DNA from: Glaciimonas sp. CA11.2
Lineage (GTDB): Bacteria > Pseudomonadota > Gammaproteobacteria > Burkholderiales > Burkholderiaceae_D
DNA length: 64,000 nt
Assembly: GCF_034314045.1 (NCBI RefSeq)
Contig: NZ_JAVIWL010000001.1
Location: 1,922,001 to 1,986,000 of the forward strand
Direction of reading: 5' to 3'
The position numbers were made by a program, and so were the translations under genes. This document shows, one piece after another, positions 62,857 through 64,000 of the stretch. Positions within the stretch are counted from its first letter, which is position 1. Each line of letters begins with the position of its first letter. The notes beneath the pieces were generated by a model. That model was not told where the DNA came from, did no database searches, and was given only the letters and a program-made list of their open reading frames with translations.

Positions 62857-64000
62857 ATGGCAGCAGGCGACAACACCGCGCAATCCGATCACGCAACGCT
62901 TCAGGCCTATCGCGCCAGTGTGTTGCACTTTACTGCGGATCCTGCAGACCCCGCGCATCAAGCCGATGCGATTTGCTGGTATGAAGATGGCCTGTTGTTG
63001 ATCAAAGGCGGACAGGTGGTCGCGGCTGGGGATTATCAGTATTTAAAAGGATCGCTGCCAGACGGTCAAGAAATCCACGACTATCGCGGCAAGATCATCA
63101 TGCCGGGTTTCATTGATACACACGTTCATTATCCGCAGACCGATATGATCGCGTCGCCATCGCCGGGTTTGCTGCCTTGGTTGGAAAAATATACTTTTCC
63201 GACCGAGCGCAAGTTCAGCGATCCGGTGCATGCGCGCAAAGTGGCAGATTTTTTTCTGGATCAGTTACTACGTTGCGGGACCACAACCGCGATGGTGTAT
63301 TGCACCGTGCATCCAGAGTCCGTCGAGGCTTTTTTTGCGGAAAGCGAAGCGCGCAACCTGCGGATGGTCGCCGGCAAAGTCTTGATGGACCGACATTGCC
63401 CCGATTTTCTGCAAGACACTGCCGAACGCGGTATCCGTGAAAGTGAAGACCTGCTCAAAAAATGGCACAACCGCGGGCGTCAGATGTACGCCATCACGCC
63501 ACGCTTTGCACCCACGTCCAGTGACGCGCAATTGCAACTGGCGGGCGAATTGGCAGCGGCCTATCCTGACGTCTATTTGCAGACGCATGCGGCGGAAAAT
63601 ACGGATGAAGTGGCGTGGGTCAAATCACTGTTCCCAGATTCGCGCAGCTACATGGATGTCTACGACAAATATGGCATGCTACGCCCACGCTCAATGTATG
63701 CGCATTGCGTCTGGTTAGACGACAGTGATCGTCGGCGCATGGCCGAAACGCAATCGGCCATCTCGGTCTGTCCGACTTCCAACCTGTTTCTGGGTAGTGG
63801 CTTATTCGATTTTGAACGGGCTGATACGCATCGCGTGCCGTTATCATTAGCAACCGATGTTGGCGGCGGAACCAGTTTTTCGATGCTGCAAACCATGAAT
63901 GAGGCATACAAAGTCGCCCGCATGGGCGGCACGTTTTTGCCAGCATTGCAGATGTTTTACATGGCGACACTGGGTGGCGCGCGCAGTATGCAACTGGAAA
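62857..64000 (+). CDS. guaD: Guanine deaminase (3' end beyond window)
   Basis: Amidohydrolase that converts guanine to xanthine, the substrate of the upstream xanthine dehydrogenase. About 381 codons are visible and no stop is reached before the window end; E. coli GuaD has 439 residues. Visible features are the metal motif GFIDTHVHYPQ (HxH), the guanine-deaminase segment SPSPGLLPWLEKYTFP, LQTHAAEN with the zinc histidine, YAHCVWL, and ATDVGGGTSFSML with the catalytic Asp. The start at 62857 is nine bases after AAAGGA; an in-frame ATG at 62848 abuts the ribosome site and is less likely. It follows xdhC after 130 bp. Confidence 0.94.
   Translation, partial: MAAGDNTAQSDHATLQAYRASVLHFTADPADPAHQADAICWYEDGLLLIKGGQVVAAGDYQYLKGSLPDGQEIHDYRGKIIMPGFIDTHVHYPQTDMIASPSPGLLPWLEKYTFPTERKFSDPVHARKVADFFLDQLLRCGTTTAMVYCTVHPESVEAFFAESEARNLRMVAGKVLMDRHCPDFLQDTAERGIRESEDLLKKWHNRGRQMYAITPRFAPTSSDAQLQLAGELAAAYPDVYLQTHAAENTDEVAWVKSLFPDSRSYMDVYDKYGMLRPRSMYAHCVWLDDSDRRRMAETQSAISVCPTSNLFLGSGLFDFERADTHRVPLSLATDVGGGTSFSMLQTMNEAYKVARMGGTFLPALQMFYMATLGGARSMQLE

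Overview
The window looks like a chromosomal segment of a betaproteobacterium of the Burkholderiales, most likely Oxalobacteraceae (Herbaspirillum/Collimonas/Glaciimonas-like). This is inferred from protein family types, from gene neighbourhoods (birA next to an MCE transporter; a dacC / D-amino-acid transaminase / YbeD series) and from a moderate base composition. No database search was possible. No rRNA, tRNA, CRISPR array or intact insertion sequence was recognised.

Layout. (1) 1-8680 is core genome: birA (-), a four-gene MCE lipid-transport operon (+), a VanZ-like membrane protein, a [2Fe-2S] thioredoxin-like ferredoxin, an alpha/beta hydrolase and the D-Ala-D-Ala carboxypeptidase dacC. 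(2) 8887-25435 (all -) is an exopolysaccharide (EPS) locus of the Wzx/Wzy type. It carries sugar-nucleotide genes, a WecG/TagA transferase, a flippase, a secreted GH5 glycosidase, an acyltransferase, a Wzy-like polymerase, Wzz and Wza homologues, an EpsD-type peptidyl-prolyl isomerase, a protein with a PEP-CTERM-like anchor and the initiating sugar-phosphate transferase. At least two of its genes are broken (epsD by a one-base frameshift, a glycosyltransferase by internal deletion plus frameshift), and a third small reading frame also looks shifted. (3) 25760-28214 is a divergent LuxI/LuxR quorum-sensing pair with a good lux-box candidate 68 bp upstream of luxI; luxI points toward the EPS locus. 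(4) 28457-33122 returns to housekeeping genes: dat, ybeD-like, a GcvA-like regulator with a DUF2917 protein, an IMPACT/YigZ protein and xth. The EPS and quorum-sensing block therefore appears to sit inside a normally continuous dacC-dat-ybeD neighbourhood.

(5) 33721-39333 is one very large type Va autotransporter with an ESPR signal. (6) 39407-44865 holds a class II amidotransferase, a LysR regulator, a tautomerase, and a compact arginine-use unit: a divergent Lrp regulator, ornithine aminotransferase, and an overlapping gene resembling arginine dihydrolase/amidinotransferase. (7) 45033-48791 is metH. (8) 49214-51007 is an accessory islet: a DUF6402 protein followed by two intact tandem copies and one decayed copy of a small membrane protein, which looks like an effector with an immunity array. 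(9) 51146-55341 has an acyl-CoA synthetase, a Crp/Fnr regulator and an exported argininosuccinate-lyase-superfamily protein. (10) 55600-64000 is a purine salvage/catabolism unit: an AzgA-type permease, divergent from xdhA-xdhB-xdhC and guaD (cut by the window end). Two inverted repeats lie in the divergent control region.

The parts most worth attention are the DUF6402 islet, the decaying quorum-sensing-linked EPS block, the arginine unit with its Lrp-type palindrome, the exported lyase and the paired inverted repeats in the purine control region.
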